Positions 1 through 13,775 of a stretch of 64,000 bases of DNA are shown in pieces. Source of the DNA: Novakomyces olei. Lineage: Eukaryota; Ascomycota; Novakomycetes; Novakomycetales; Novakomycetaceae. Below the pieces are notes generated by a model. The model ran no database searches. It was not told the DNA's origin and was given only the letters and a program-made list of their open reading frames with translations. Every line of letters starts with the position of its first letter. Position 1 is the first letter of the stretch. Location: assembly GCA_016906335.1 (NCBI GenBank), contig JADEYG010000003.1, forward strand, positions 868,001 through 932,000. Reading direction: 5' to 3'. The position numbers and the translations under genes were made by a program.

Positions 1-1696
1 GAGATTGTCAAGGTCCGATATGGGAAGGTTGCTCATTTAATCTACCTCTTTTTCGGTCTATGTAAGTCAAATTGGCATATGTAATCTCCAGCATTCCCTG
101 ACCAAAATAGTGACAAACGGCCTTGTGTCAAGTATGCTTATTGTCGGTGGAGGCGCTGTGGTAAACGCTCTCACTGAAATCCATCCTGTTGCATGCATGT
201 TTTTGCTGCCGCTAAGCGTACTCGGCTTTACGGGTCATGCGGGCTTGCACAGCACATTCATCGTTGATTATGCTCATACAACTTGCGTAATTATTATTGC
301 TATGTACTTTTGCTTTAAAGCCTATTTCACTGGCGATGCTATCGGTTCAATAGACCGGCTGTATGATGGACTGGTGCGGGCAGGCCAACTCAAGCCTGTC
401 ACTGGCAACGCTCAAGGCTCTTATTTGACAATGCGATCGTTGCAAGGCGGTCAGTTTTTGGGGATCCAAATAATTGCTGGCTTTGCTACCGTATTCGTGG
501 ATCAGGGCTACTGGACAAAAGCGATAAGTAGCACCTCCAGTGCTGCCCTCAAAGGTTATCTCTTGGGTGGGCTAGCGTGGACGGGCTTACCGTATGCGGT
601 AGGCACTGTTTTCGGGCTGAGCGCGCTTTGTCTCGAACGTACTGAGCTATGGCCCACGTATCCTCGGCTAATGACGGCGGAAGAAGTAACTGCCGGACTC
701 ACATTGCCGTACGCGGCAGCAGCGTTACTTGGAAAAGGAGGAGCAATAGGCGCGTTTGTGCTGTTATTTGGTGCGGTTACCTCTGCCTTTTCTGCGCAAC
801 TGATTAGTGTATCGTCACTGGTCACATATGACGTGTACGCAACGTACATTAATCGCAGTGCTAGTGATAAGCAGTTACGGCTCGTGTCGCGTGGAGCTGC
901 CACGGCATGGACACTTTTTATTGCCGGGATTGCCTGTCTGTTTTTCTATATTAATGCCACTGTGGGCTTTTTATATTACTTGATGGGTGTCCTGATGGGC
1001 TCTTGTGTGCTCAGTATTACCCTACTGTGCATGTGGAAGGGTCAAAATAAACAGAGTGCAATTTTGAGTCCAATTATTGGGCTGGCCTCGGGAGTTATTG
1101 TATGGCTGGTTGAGACAAAGGCAAGGTACGGGGCCCTGCATGAGGATACACTGGACCAGCTCTGGCCCTCATTGGCGGGATGCATTACCAGTATGTTTAC
1201 GCCCGTACTCGTAACTCTTATTTGCACGCTAGTATGGGGGGTCGCCAAATTTGATTGGGCAGACTTGAATGAAAAAATTGAGCAATCACAAGAGTTCCGT
1301 CGGTACAATGAGGAAGTTGAACAAGAATTTCATTCTCAAAAGCTTACTGCTGAGGAAAGTGCTCATTTAGCCAAAGCGAGTCGTCGTGCAAAATGGTTGG
1401 CTCTTATCTTTGCATTTGGTCTGCTCGTAATTTGGACAGTTCCGCTTTATGCTTCGAGTTATATATTTACTAAACCTTTTCTCACCAGCTGGGTTGTTAT
1501 AAGTATTATTTGGCTCTTTTGCAGCGCTGGTATGGTCGTATTGTACCCAATATACGACGGCCGCCAAAGCCTTTTGGGAGTTTATAGAGGCATTTGCAAT
1601 GATTTGAATTTTGGGCACAAGTCTGAGTTTATTGAAGGGCAAGATGTTGTTGAACCGGAGAGCCGTATCGAAGTCGATGCCGATGAAAAGAATTGA
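1..1696 (+). CDS. DUR3: Urea/polyamine:Na+ or H+ symporter, DUR3 type (5' end outside window)
   Basis: Plasma-membrane active transporter of the sodium:solute symporter family; fungal members take up urea and polyamines when good nitrogen is scarce. Two exons are visible, 1-61 and 111-1696, joined across an intron at 62-110 (GTAAGT donor, CTGAC branch, TAG acceptor). The join restores a conserved helix that reads through FFGL into TNGLVSSM. The exon 2 protein (about 528 residues) has many hydrophobic helices, a long hydrophilic loop rich in E, Q and K about two thirds along, two closing helices and an acidic tail. Fungal DUR3 proteins are roughly 650-700 residues, so about 130-150 N-terminal residues lie upstream of the window. 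No break is seen in the visible part. Family assignment is firm; substrate preference between urea and polyamine cannot be read from sequence. Confidence 0.88.
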
Positions 1697-3532
1697 TTAG
1701 ATTGGATTAGTAATTGATCAAATTTTAGTACTTTTGAGTGGATTGTCGTCTAAATTATTTAGTTGTCTAACTTGGTTCTATCCTAGTTGAGGATACAAAG
1801 TCCTCTCGTAACACTTTGATCAGTGTCTCGCTCGCTACTCAAAACGTTTCAATTTGGCAAACCTCGGTATAATTTGCAAACAAGAATCTACAAAGTGAAA
1901 TGATAAGAAATGGCAACGATTTTTTAGAAGTATTTGAGTGGGATATCAATCAAAAGTAGTCAATTACTCGACTTACGAGCCATAATTTTCAATGCGTACA
2001 CAATGCATTTTCATATTGGTCAGAAAAAGAATAAGATCAATGCTTGTAAAACACATTACTAGCCTCGTATGCATGTGTGGGGGCCATCTTTCACGTGGAT
2101 CGTGATGCCCTTCAGTCCTTTGTGAGTCCCTTATCCTCCGTGGGATAAGGTCGATTCAGAGTAAGTGACAGCCCACCAGCTACAGCCCACTCATTGATCG
2201 TTCAAAGAGGTCTTTTTTGGACGTTCTGATAGCAAACAACTCAAGTCTATTGGCTGGGGTTTTGTAATTGATAAGACTCGAACTAGTCATTAGTTCCTGT
2301 CAATTCACCTTCCTTTTTTGTATTTCAGCGAAATTACTGTTCCTTGCGTGACTGTGAAAGCCGATCACTTACGCATTGGGTAACGTATAGAAGCGATTAG
2401 CTCACCGAACAAATATTGAGTTGTAGTTGGAGCCCGTTTTTTCACTATTCATACACCGATAAGAGACTTTGCTCTTCTATCAAATTCTCAAATGCCGCTG
2501 TTGTGATTCTTCGAAGTGGGATGTGCTTTGTTACTGACTAATAATTTCATATGTTCCTTCCTGATCATTTAATATTAGTCGTTGCACACTCTTAAGTTTT
2601 TTGTAAAGCTTGATTTCGAATTCTTAGTAATCAAAGTCTTTATCATATCGAGAGCCGGAATGATGTCAATGTCCTTCCATTCTTCCATTGCATGAGAACG
2701 GTTGCCTACTCCAACTTTCCGCATAGTACTCCAAAACTGGCCCCCAATTTTGACGTAATAAGGGGTGCGGCAATTTGTTTAGAGTGGGCTTACCCAAACA
2801 ACGTATATGGGCCGTTGATAACACCAATGCGTAATCTATTATTCGCTTATCTCTGCTAATCACGGCATAGCTGTCCTATATCGACTTTGCTTTAGACTTA
2901 TTGACCTGAAACTTCGCAGATATCAGGCTAATCTTAGCTAGTTTGCATTGCGATTAATGCTCAACATAAGAAATCAAAACACCAATTTCACAATCGAAAA
3001 GTGCAAAAACTATTTCTATTCGTATGGATACAAAAGTTCAGTTTGGTTATCGCAAATTTCTATTGGTCTATTAAATTTTGAGTATGCACAAGCGCTCATT
3101 TTTTATGTTCATTTGTAATATTGCCTCTTAAAGGAAAGCAAAGCAGTCTGTTTATAAAGAGATGCTGTGGTATATTGCCTCTGTTCCCGAATCTTGTCAC
3201 ATCATTCGATTCAATTAACAGATGGTTAAATACGTTCGCAAAATCCGTTACCCGACCGCAAAACTAACGCGACTGTGCACGGATTTTCACTTGAAATGAA
3301 GTATTAGATGCATCTGAAATTATACTGAAACACTCATTCTTAAGCCAGGTTTACCTTACTTGACAATATTTGCATGTAAACGGTCGCCACAAATTTGGCT
3401 GATATTGAAACTGTATTACTTGATTGTCAAAAAGTAGTGTATTATGGGTCTTAAGCTATACCTGTCAAGTCAACAATTTCATTGGTGTTAACTATGTCAC
3501 AATCGCGGACTTTTTCAGCTTTAAATATTTAT
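1697..3532. other. Convergent intergenic region, no gene recognised
   Basis: This 1.8 kb lies between the stops of DUR3 and HIS6. Only short, non-conserved open frames occur. It holds one clear inverted repeat, CCTTATCC at 2129-2136 and GGATAAGG at 2143-2150 with a 6-nt loop, which could form a hairpin in RNA; no RNA family was recognised. Confidence 0.5.
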
Positions 3533-4527
3533 TTACAGTAGCTTTTCTGCATTGTTCCAGGAAACGCAATCGTCAAACTTGACTGCACTTCCACCAAAAA
3601 TATCAAGCGCAGAACCAATGGTTAGATCGACATGGCCGCCACTCATGCGATTAACAAGCTCAAGATCAGAGATGTTTTGACCACCACCAGCGTAAGTAAT
3701 AGGTACATTAAACTGAGCGGCCCATTGACCGAGTGCGGTAACGAGTTCCTCGTCAATTCCACGGCAAAGACCTTCGACATCGGCAGCATGTACCAAAAAC
3801 TCGTCGCAGTATTCTCGCATAATAGCAAACGTTTCAGTACTTAACCGTGTACCTGTAAGAGTTTGCCATTTATTCATTGCTACTATCCATCCTTCACTAT
3901 CACGACGGCAGCTGTAAAAAATACAGGTCAATTTCCAAGAAAATAAAAAGCATTTTTGTTTTTCTTTTTTCTTCTGGTTTTAATTTTTATCTTCTGGTAA
4001 TTATGTTACCTAAGATCAACGACGACACGCTCCTTGCCCACAAGACGAGCAATACTTTTTAACCTGTCTATCGAGAATTGAGCATCAGGAAATAAGTATG
4101 ACGTAAGAATGACCTTATTCTTAGTCAAGTTTTCAAATCATAAAGCAATCAAGTGCGGTGGATTCTTACATGAGATGCACCGCGATCAATCCAATCTTTT
4201 GCGTTTGCTTCTGTCACGCCTCCGCCAACTTGTAGATGCTCTAAAATAAAATTGTTGTTAGTACGATTGGATCTGATAAAGGCACTTACGAGGCCATGCT
4301 TTCAATGCTTCAGCTGCCGCCTCTGTACATCCTGGGCCCAGCATGATAACGTGCGCGCCCAAGAGCTGGTGCTTACGGTACAGGCTTGCAAAATACGAGG
4401 CCGGCAGTGCAGACACAGCGTTAGTCTGTAATAAACGAGGGTCCACTGCCGATAAAGTACCGCCTACAATTTGCTTGACCTGGCCTTGATGGATATCGAT
4501 ACACGGCCTGAACAGTGTTCGTGGCAT
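3533..4527 (-). CDS. HIS6: ProFAR isomerase (histidine biosynthesis, HisA/HIS6)
   Basis: Phosphoribosylformimino-5-aminoimidazole carboxamide ribotide isomerase, step 4 of histidine synthesis, a cytosolic (beta/alpha)8 barrel. There are four exons (4527-4290, 4240-4170, 4113-4010, 3911-3533), which join in frame to 263 residues; the baker's yeast enzyme has 261. Recognisable segments are [16 protein letters not shown] near the N-terminus with the catalytic Asp, [11 protein letters not shown] at the exon 1/2 join, [24 protein letters not shown] with the second acidic site, and ITYAGGG and SALDIFGG phosphate-binding loops. All introns are GT-AG and 49-98 nt long; the first has a TACTAAC branch. 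The ATG at 4527 starts directly before the barrel. The gene is divergent from the SR140-like gene, sharing a promoter of about 217 bp. No TGACTC-type Gcn4 site was noticed. Confidence 0.93.
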
Positions 4528-4744
4528 ATTTGTAATTGTCGCTTTTGAATTGAAAGGCAAAACTCGAAACGGTGATAATAGAATCTTAAAATTTATATTT
4601 TTGATCTGATAATTCGGAAAATAGCTTATTTTTAATTTATCTACTACAGTCCATTTATAATGTGCTCTTCATTAAATTTATTTTTCAATAAATGACAGTA
4701 TTATTATACCTGCGTACTCGCCATATTCAATCAAACTGCCACAG

Positions 4745-7378
4745 ATGGCAGAGCCACGAGCAATCTCGGGCAAACGGCATTTTGCGGCGGCTGCCGAAGA
4801 GGAATCTGTTGGTTCATTGCTAAAGCTTTAAAAAAGCTTAAAGACGTTCTATCGACTAACTTTTGCGATAATTCGCGACAGGACGACGATGATCTTTTGC
4901 TCCACCGACCTGAATCCGTTTCAGCGCCTTCCCATCCCGTACCAACACTTGCACCGGCACCTACGCCCGTAGTACAAAGACCAGTAGACGAGGGCTCTCG
5001 CGCTATTCAAATCTCTCATTTGCCTCCTGATTTTACGGATTCTCAGCTGCGAAGACTCCTGGAAGGGTTTCGCACAATCGCAAAACTCTCGCTACTGCCG
5101 TCCGTTATTGAACGTGGAATCCGCAAAGGATCAGGAGCAATTGTCGTGTTTGATGATGTAGCCGAAGCTGATCGAGCGCGTAACACTTTTGACGGCCATT
5201 ATGTAAGCCAGGGCTGGCGGACTACTGCAGTGTACTCGAAGTACGTCAGTGGCCCTACAAAAGGTATCCATTCCACCGTTTTTCTGTCGATTCGGGTTGA
5301 TTTTTCACTCTATCATTCGATTATTGAACAGAATTATGTCGTTTAATTTCCATTGCAAAGAGAGTGCCAACATCAATAGAAGGTACCGCAAAGCATACAA
5401 CTCTCTCTAACAGATTAGATGAGCAGATCGATGAACCCTTTGGAGCGCGACCAGCAACTTTTGCACTTTCGCACGCTCCTCCGCCACATGTCTTTGCATC
5501 GGCTGAGCGGCCGGCAGAATCAAACTTTCGGCGAATGGAGATTGTGGTCAATTGGCCCGAAAATATTAGGATTGCGCGGCTTATTCATGGTGTAGTGGAG
5601 CTTGTTCTTGCTCACGGAGCTGCTGCAGAGGTATGCCTTTAAAAAACTTTTCCTGTCTCTCAATTACTCTATAATCCTCAGTCTGATTAATATTTTTTAA
5701 TGTTACATCTAACCGATTGCAGGCAGCGATAATGAAACGGGTGGCCAGTAATCCCGAATTTGAGTTTCTTTTCAACACAAAGGTTCAGCTTTTTCGATTG
5801 ATTTCTATGCATAGATTCTAATACTGACATTATGGCCAGTCACGGGATCATATCTACTATAGATGGCGGCTGTACTCGCTTATGAACTCAGATACGCCTT
5901 ACAAATGGCGACGAACGCCGTTTCAGATGTTTCAGAACGGGGCCTGGTGGATTCCTCCACCGATGCCATTAGAAGAAGATGATGAGGGTGAGGAACAGGA
6001 TGAATCTGGCGTTTTCACAGGAAGATTGCAGCAACGCTCGCCGGCTTTGAGCAATACTGCCCGTCAGCATCTAGAGTATCTATTGCGTAACGTTAATTTA
6101 CGGAGAGGCGATATAGCAAGACCTATGGCTTTTGCCATAAAAATGGCCAATGCTGCTGATGAGGCAAGTCTAATTATTGTTTGGTTTTATTTATCTATTC
6201 TAATATGTTTTATAATTTTATAATTTTATAATTTTATAATTTTATAATTTTATAATTTTATTATTTTATTATTTTATAATTTTATAATTTTATAATTTTA
6301 TTATTTTATTATTTTATAATTTTATAATTTTATAATTTTATTATTTTATTATTTTATAATTTTATAATTTTATAATTTTATAATTTTATAATTTTATAAT
6401 TTTATAATTTTATAATTTTATAATTTTATAATTTTATAATTTTATAATTTTATAATTTTATAATTTTATAATTTTATAATTTTATAATTTACTTATTTTT
6501 TTCTAACGATCCCCAAACTCATCATTTATTATTCTGTTTTCAAACTAAGCTCAGACAACTTTCAGCCCATAATCTAACATATCAAGGTTATCGAAATAAT
6601 TGCGTCATCTATCTTATCTGGTTCGCGTAATCAAGACGTACAAAAGAAAATTTGGCGAATGTATGTACTGAACGACATTTTGCACAACGCATCTAGCGGT
6701 ATGAGTAACGTCTGGCGATACCGTCAAGCTATTGAAAAGCATTTACCCCGCATTTTCGATCATTTTGGCCAACTTTATACTTCGTTTGAAGGTCGATTAA
6801 AAGCAGAGCAATTCAAATCACAGATACAAAGAATCTTATCAGTATGGAATGATTGGATAGTTTTCCCAGAGAAAGTGATAGCAGGACTTGAACTGCGTTT
6901 AAACGGGAAACAGACAACAGAGTCTGAAGATATTGATTTGTCCACAGATTCAAAAACAGCCAAACCAGTGGCGAAGCGGAACTCTGGATTTGTGAAATCA
7001 GGCTGGCAAGTGATTGGAAAAGAATCAACGCCGAGCGACGCAGCATTGCAGAACAAAGCAGAAAATGAGGTTGAGCATCAGGAACAAGAGTCTATAGAGC
7101 ACTCAGAGAGACATATTCAAGAGACACAACCCCTCGCAACAATTAGTCCAAAAGATTCCGAGTCAAAGGAAACAGGCCCGACTGAAGAACAGGTATCCGA
7201 CTTGGATGGTGAGCCATTACTTTTTAGCAGTGATGAAGAGGAGGAACAAGACAAAGAAGAGCCATCACATAAATCAGTTGAAGAACCGTCTACAGAGCCG
7301 AAAGAAGAAGGCCCTAAAGCATCTATGATACCCTCCATTGCAATGAAACCAATCAAATTCTCTTTCTCAAAACCTTGA
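4745..7378 (+). CDS. U2 snRNP-associated SR140-like splicing factor (RRM-SURP-CID)
   Basis: Domain order matches U2SURP/SR140, a U2 snRNP-associated protein that links splicing to RNA polymerase II and is absent from baker's yeast. Exons are 4745-4807 (end tentative, GTTGGT donor), 4882-5263, 5332-5630, 5723-5782, 5840-6163 and 6587-7378, giving about 639 residues. An RRM starts near residue 59 (AIQISHLPPDFT). A SURP module spans about 222-285, with FEFLFNTK followed by IYYRWRLYS. The SR140 signature MFQNGAWWIPPP follows. A CID domain spans about 345-480 (HLEYLLRNVN, WRMYVLNDILHN). The tail is acidic and low-complexity. The fifth intron (6164-6586) begins GCAAGT, a GC-AG intron, and is mostly an 8-bp tandem repeat. 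The stop lies inside the last codons of the opposing HAD gene. Only the first splice junction is weak. Confidence 0.85.
6208..6489. repeat. 8-bp AT-rich tandem repeat inside an SR140 intron
   Basis: About 35 copies of an octamer TTTTATAA with blocks of a TTTTATTA variant. It fills most of the GC-AG intron. The alternating variant blocks suggest expansion of a larger unit. Confidence 0.9.
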
Positions 7379-8382
7379 ACTTTCTAAAAGACCAGGAAGC
7401 TCTTGCAAAGATTTGATCGTGGTGACATTGGCAGATGAACTCCTTGAGCCTTCACGATCCAAGAAAACTGGTTTGGCTCCGTGTGCCAATGCGCCCTGTA
7501 CATCTTCATCCCAATCGTCACCTACGAGCCACAGACTTTGAGGGTCGCATTGAAGCCTATGGCAAGCGCGTTCAAAGAATTCACGACTTGGTTTTTGAGC
7601 TTCTAAATCGAAACTAAGCACTATGTCTTCAAACACAAGACCAAAGCTTTTTAGTACTGAACGGACGCGGTCGTCCGAATTTGATAGCACTGCCAGACGT
7701 AAATCAGGGAAATTTTGGCGTAGATGTGCCATTGTCGGCTCGACATCTGGGTACATTCGATAGCCTTCTTTAGTTGAAAAATGATCGAGCAATTCACTAA
7801 TTACAGAATCCTCTACTCTGTGCGGTGCAAAAGTGTCCTTCACGACCTGTCTATGTTAGTTTGCAGACTGTAAATGATAAGAATATTATAATTCTTTCGA
7901 TGTAATCTCATCTGCTATGCTTGATTTGACACCGTTTTCTGTCCTTTTTGCACAATTCTTTTCTACTTTGCTGTTCGTACCAACGCCCACCAGTCGTGTG
8001 TCGTCATTCCGTACTGCTTCCCATAGTTTGGGTAGGTTGTTCGTGCGCTTTTGAACGCTGGCAATCAGTAACAAAAATAGTTTGCTAATTAAAATAATTC
8101 CACTAGACTCATATCGCAATATGCGCTGGAAAATATTGCCTAATAATGTCGCCTTTATTTTGTAAAGGCACGCTTGGTATTACCGTGCTTGAATGATGTG
8201 GCTAATTGTTCAGGCTTCACCCGAATGCCACAGGCAGCGGCCATTGCGTCCGCATAAGTTTGCAATACTGGACTTATAAAGTCAAAACCAAATGAAATTT
8301 ACTAAGCGTGTAAGTACCGTGCAGGAGTATAGAGCGTGCCAAACGCGTCAAACGCCAAAACTTGCGGTAACTTTGGACGCAT
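7367..8382 (-). CDS. HAD-superfamily hydrolase (HDHD3-like)
   Basis: Predicted phosphatase/dehalogenase-fold enzyme. Four exons (8382-8318, 8272-8184, 8057-7967, 7850-7367) join in frame to 242 residues. HAD motif I is FDAFGTLY near residue 11, with nucleophile Asp and general acid Asp two residues apart as DxF rather than DxD; the second position being Ala-Phe is seen in HDHD3 relatives. The cap holds YPNYGKQYGMTTHDWW. Motif II is VLSNSD, motif III Lys is in EAQKPSREFF, and motif IV is LVGDDWDEDVQGA, followed by GAKPVFLDR. The third intron ends CTAACATAG, an extremely short branch-to-acceptor distance. The 3' end overlaps the SR140 stop by 12 bp on the opposite strand. The substrate is not predictable. 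Confidence 0.85.
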
Positions 8383-10966
<2,584 letters not shown>

Positions 10967-11322
10967 CAAGGTAAGACCTTTATTTATTGTTTGTAAAGAT
11001 TGTATATACGTACATAAGCCACATGTTTCAGACTTAAAAAGCGGAAGAGGAATGAACGCTATAAGAAAAAGAGAGTAGCAGGAAAAGGAAGCAAGCATAA
11101 GACAAGTCATATAAAAAACGAGTGAAGCAGTGGAGCAAATACGACACGAAGGGAAACCCCGTCATTTATAAATAATTACGTACGAACCGTGGAGTGTCAA
11201 AGTATGTGTGAATATTTTTTTGGTTTATATGTGCAAATTAATACAATTTATCCCATTCATCAAACTGGCTCCCCCTCCTTATTCTAAAAACTAGAAGAGT
11301 TCCAATATTCCCTCCACCTAAA
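10967..11322. other. Convergent intergenic spacer
   Basis: 3' flanks of the GT14 and F-box genes. No gene or RNA was recognised. Confidence 0.5.
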
Positions 11323-12627
11323 TCAAATCGGATGGCCATGTGTATCAAGCAAGACAGGCATGCGCGTCTTGTCCCCCGCGTGGCTATACACACGGGCACG
11401 CTGATGTACATCTCCAGGATTCTCAAAGTCCAAACACCACACGCACGACTCTGTGGCCGCCCAGACACGAGACCCGGCATCGGCAATTGCGACGGAGAAA
11501 ACGGGACTACTCTCCGCTCCGAGATACACGCTCCACCCCGCATTTCTTTCTCCGCACCGGCCGTCGCGCTGATTCGGGTCCCGGCTTCCGTACCGGCTTC
11601 CGTACCGGCTTCCGTCCCTATTTCCTAATTGGTACAGCGCATGTCGACCGGTCATTCGGCAATCCCACACGCGTAATAGACTATGACGCGCTCCACCCGC
11701 GATCACGTGAGTTCCCTGCACAGCCACACAGTACGCGGCCGAATCTTCGTCCCAATCATCACGAAGGCTCTGGACGGGATTCGAACCGGCTATCCTTGTG
11801 TCATGAGCATTTACGGCTCCATCAAACCAAGCTGACCATATTAAATGAGGCCGTGCAGCATCGTCCCGAGCAATCCCGTAAACGGCGGACCGTTCAGCCG
11901 TTCCGGCAAAGCCCCGAATCGGTTTCAGCCGCTCAACATCGTACTGCAAAAGCGTACTAGCACCCACGGCAAACGTGCCGGCCGACAGCATTCGCAGCGA
12001 CCATGGCCGGGAAGGCAGAGTGGTAGAATGCCAGCTGTTCGGGGCAAACCTAACGCAGAGCCGGCGCTGACGCTCTGCTACAACAACCACTTTTTCCGTT
12101 CCGCAAACGGCTGCCGGCTGAGATGAGACTCGGCCGAGTGAGGAGTACGGCCGGCGGCCGGTCAAGTTTTCTCTCACAACTCGTCCGTTGGCCAAAGCGG
12201 AGATTAAACTATTGCCCACACGAAAGCCGTCGATGTAATCATCTCGGCCATGCCGGCCTTGAGTATGACGCCACCGTCCATTTTCACGGACAAACAGTAT
12301 AGTGCCAGACAGCACTACAATTCTGTCCCTATCTACAAGTAATCGGGGCAAACAGCGGGGGTAGCGGGTTTTGTGCGGCGATATACAGCCAAAAGTGGGC
12401 CACGTCCAGTGTACGTTTACTCTGTACAGTGATCGCGCTTGAGCGTGCCAGTGTCCGCTCCCAGTGCTGCCGCGTTTTACGTGGGCTGCCAACACCTGTG
12501 GCCGCCATATCAGCCGCTCAACCAGACCATACAGCACATGACATGTAGCTGCTAATTGTTCAGAGTCCGAAAATGACAGGTGCGCAAATATTCGTAAAGC
12601 AAGCTCGTACGGTAAGTCTTGTAGCAT
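11323..12627 (-). CDS. F-box protein with WD40-like repeats
   Basis: A single exon of 434 residues. The N-terminus (residues about 2-43) is an F-box: LQDLPYELALRIFAHLSF, then LAATCHVLYGLVERLIWR. F-boxes bind Skp1 and place the protein as a substrate adaptor of an SCF ubiquitin ligase. The rest looks like a degenerate beta-propeller: HLIWSAWFDGAVNAHD, then VIAGGARHSLLRVWDCRM and VFSVAIADAGSRVWAATESCVWCLDFENPG, each resembling one WD blade. A short SRYGSRYGSR run interrupts blades near residue 360. The base composition is clearly GC-richer than flanking DNA. A TTAGGGTTAG motif lies about 90 bp upstream of the start. The target substrate is unknown. Confidence 0.75.
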   Translation of the reverse strand: MLQDLPYELALRIFAHLSFSDSEQLAATCHVLYGLVERLIWRPQVLAAHVKRGSTGSGHWHAQARSLYRVNVHWTWPTFGCISPHKTRYPRCLPRLLVDRDRIVVLSGTILFVRENGRWRHTQGRHGRDDYIDGFRVGNSLISALANGRVVRENLTGRRPYSSLGRVSSQPAAVCGTEKVVVVAERQRRLCVRFAPNSWHSTTLPSRPWSLRMLSAGTFAVGASTLLQYDVERLKPIRGFAGTAERSAVYGIARDDAARPHLIWSAWFDGAVNAHDTRIAGSNPVQSLRDDWDEDSAAYCVAVQGTHVIAGGARHSLLRVWDCRMTGRHALYQLGNRDGSRYGSRYGSRDPNQRDGRCGERNAGWSVYLGAESSPVFSVAIADAGSRVWAATESCVWCLDFENPGDVHQRARVYSHAGDKTRMPVLLDTHGHPI

Positions 12628-13127
12628 GCCATTTGCGGGTGAGTTGCTGACGATATTATGGAATTTTTATAAAAAATTTGTTGTTATTATCGTTGGTTTA
12701 TCGTACAAAAAATTTTAGGGTTAGTTTATCTCCAATCTAATGAATGGCCAGTTTTCAACAAAAACAAAGTACGTAACAATTGCAAACGAGAATGTCATTA
12801 ATTTCACTGTCTGTACAATACATTACTACGCTGTTTTTCACTCAGTATAGTTTAATTCTGCTATAGTGATTTAAATATTCACCTAAATAATCTGCGCTAT
12901 CTATATTCTTTATATGGCACAACAAGAGAGCCGGCATTGATTTGCGTTTATATAATATTCAAAGACTCCAGTTTTGTTTGGCCCTCGCCGTAGCCATACA
13001 GCGGCCGGCCCCGTATAGAACACGCAAATGATGCGGAATGTATAAACTGGAATAAAAAGGATCTCACCTTGTTGGACGATTCACAAATAAGTCCAATGTC
13101 GTATATAAAATGTAAAGAAAAAAAATA
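12628..13127. other. Intergenic, promoter side of the F-box gene
   Basis: AT-rich DNA between the F-box start and the tRNA. It contains the telomere-like TTAGGGTTAG at 12715-12724. No other gene was recognised. Confidence 0.4.
12715..12724 (+). promoter_or_regulatory. TTAGGG-type motif upstream of F-box gene
   Basis: TTAGGGTTAG lies 88 bp upstream of the F-box start codon. Tbf1/Teb1/Tay1-like Myb factors bind such motifs in promoters of several ascomycetes; binding here is inference. Confidence 0.4.
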
Positions 13128-13239
13128 TGCGCCGACTCGGATTCGAACCAAGGTAATCTGCGTGACATAACGACCAGTCACCACCGCGACCGGCAGATTT
13201 ATAAGCACAGTGCATTAATACCAGCTATGCTATCGGCGC
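13128..13239 (-). tRNA. tRNA-Ile(UAU) with a 36-nt intron
   Basis: A full cloverleaf can be drawn on the minus strand. The acceptor stem GCGCCGA pairs with TCGGCGC, followed by discriminator A. The D stem is GCAT/ATGC. The anticodon stem CTGTG pairs with CGCAG (one G-T pair), and the anticodon loop CTTATAA gives anticodon UAU. The T arm CTTGG-TTCGAAT-CCGAG is canonical. The intron occupies 13164-13199, immediately 3' of position 37, the standard nuclear location. Baker's yeast tRNA-Ile(UAU) also carries an intron. CCA is not encoded. A T-run (complement of the A8 at 13118-13125) just after the 3' end would serve as Pol III terminator. Confidence 0.95.
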
Positions 13240-13775
13240 ATTCTAATCGACCATTTCGCGATTGAGTAACGCAATTGCGAGATTTTTTACCGCTATAATA
13301 CTACATTCCCAAATATTCTACACTATGCAAAAGGCGACTTGTATAGTATATGAATTTATTCGCCCTACATAGATCGCATAGCCGGATTAAAATGGATTAA
13401 AATCTTTTATCAGGACAAAGAGACAGGCTTGCAAGGTGCCGACGATTTCTAGTTGGATTGCACCAACGCATTAACGTGCTGGCATATTTATGCATAATGC
13501 TAAAGCCTTTTGAATAGAACTGTTGGCATGATAGTTTTCTCGCCTTCGTGGCCGTGAATGAATTAACATCCCAAGACCCGTCTTAATTATGAGAACACGA
13601 TTGACTGTACTTACTGTTGCCCTTTGATCAAATCTTGGCCTTTACCGGGCTGAACATACTGCCAGTAGGAATAGCAAAATTTCATTTGTACGGGTAACAA
13701 CATGCATATCGGCTAAATTAAATGCTCAAGAGACAGCCCTGGAAGCTCGTCTCGTAATAAATCCATAAAAGCGAA
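13240..13775. other. Intergenic between tRNA-Ile and mL54
   Basis: Only short frames occur. No gene or RNA was recognised. Confidence 0.4.

Noticed and set aside
11774-11792. GGATTCGAACC box resembling a tRNA T-arm on the minus strand
   Set aside because: It lies inside the F-box coding exon, the T stem has a mismatch, and no acceptor, D or anticodon arm can be drawn.
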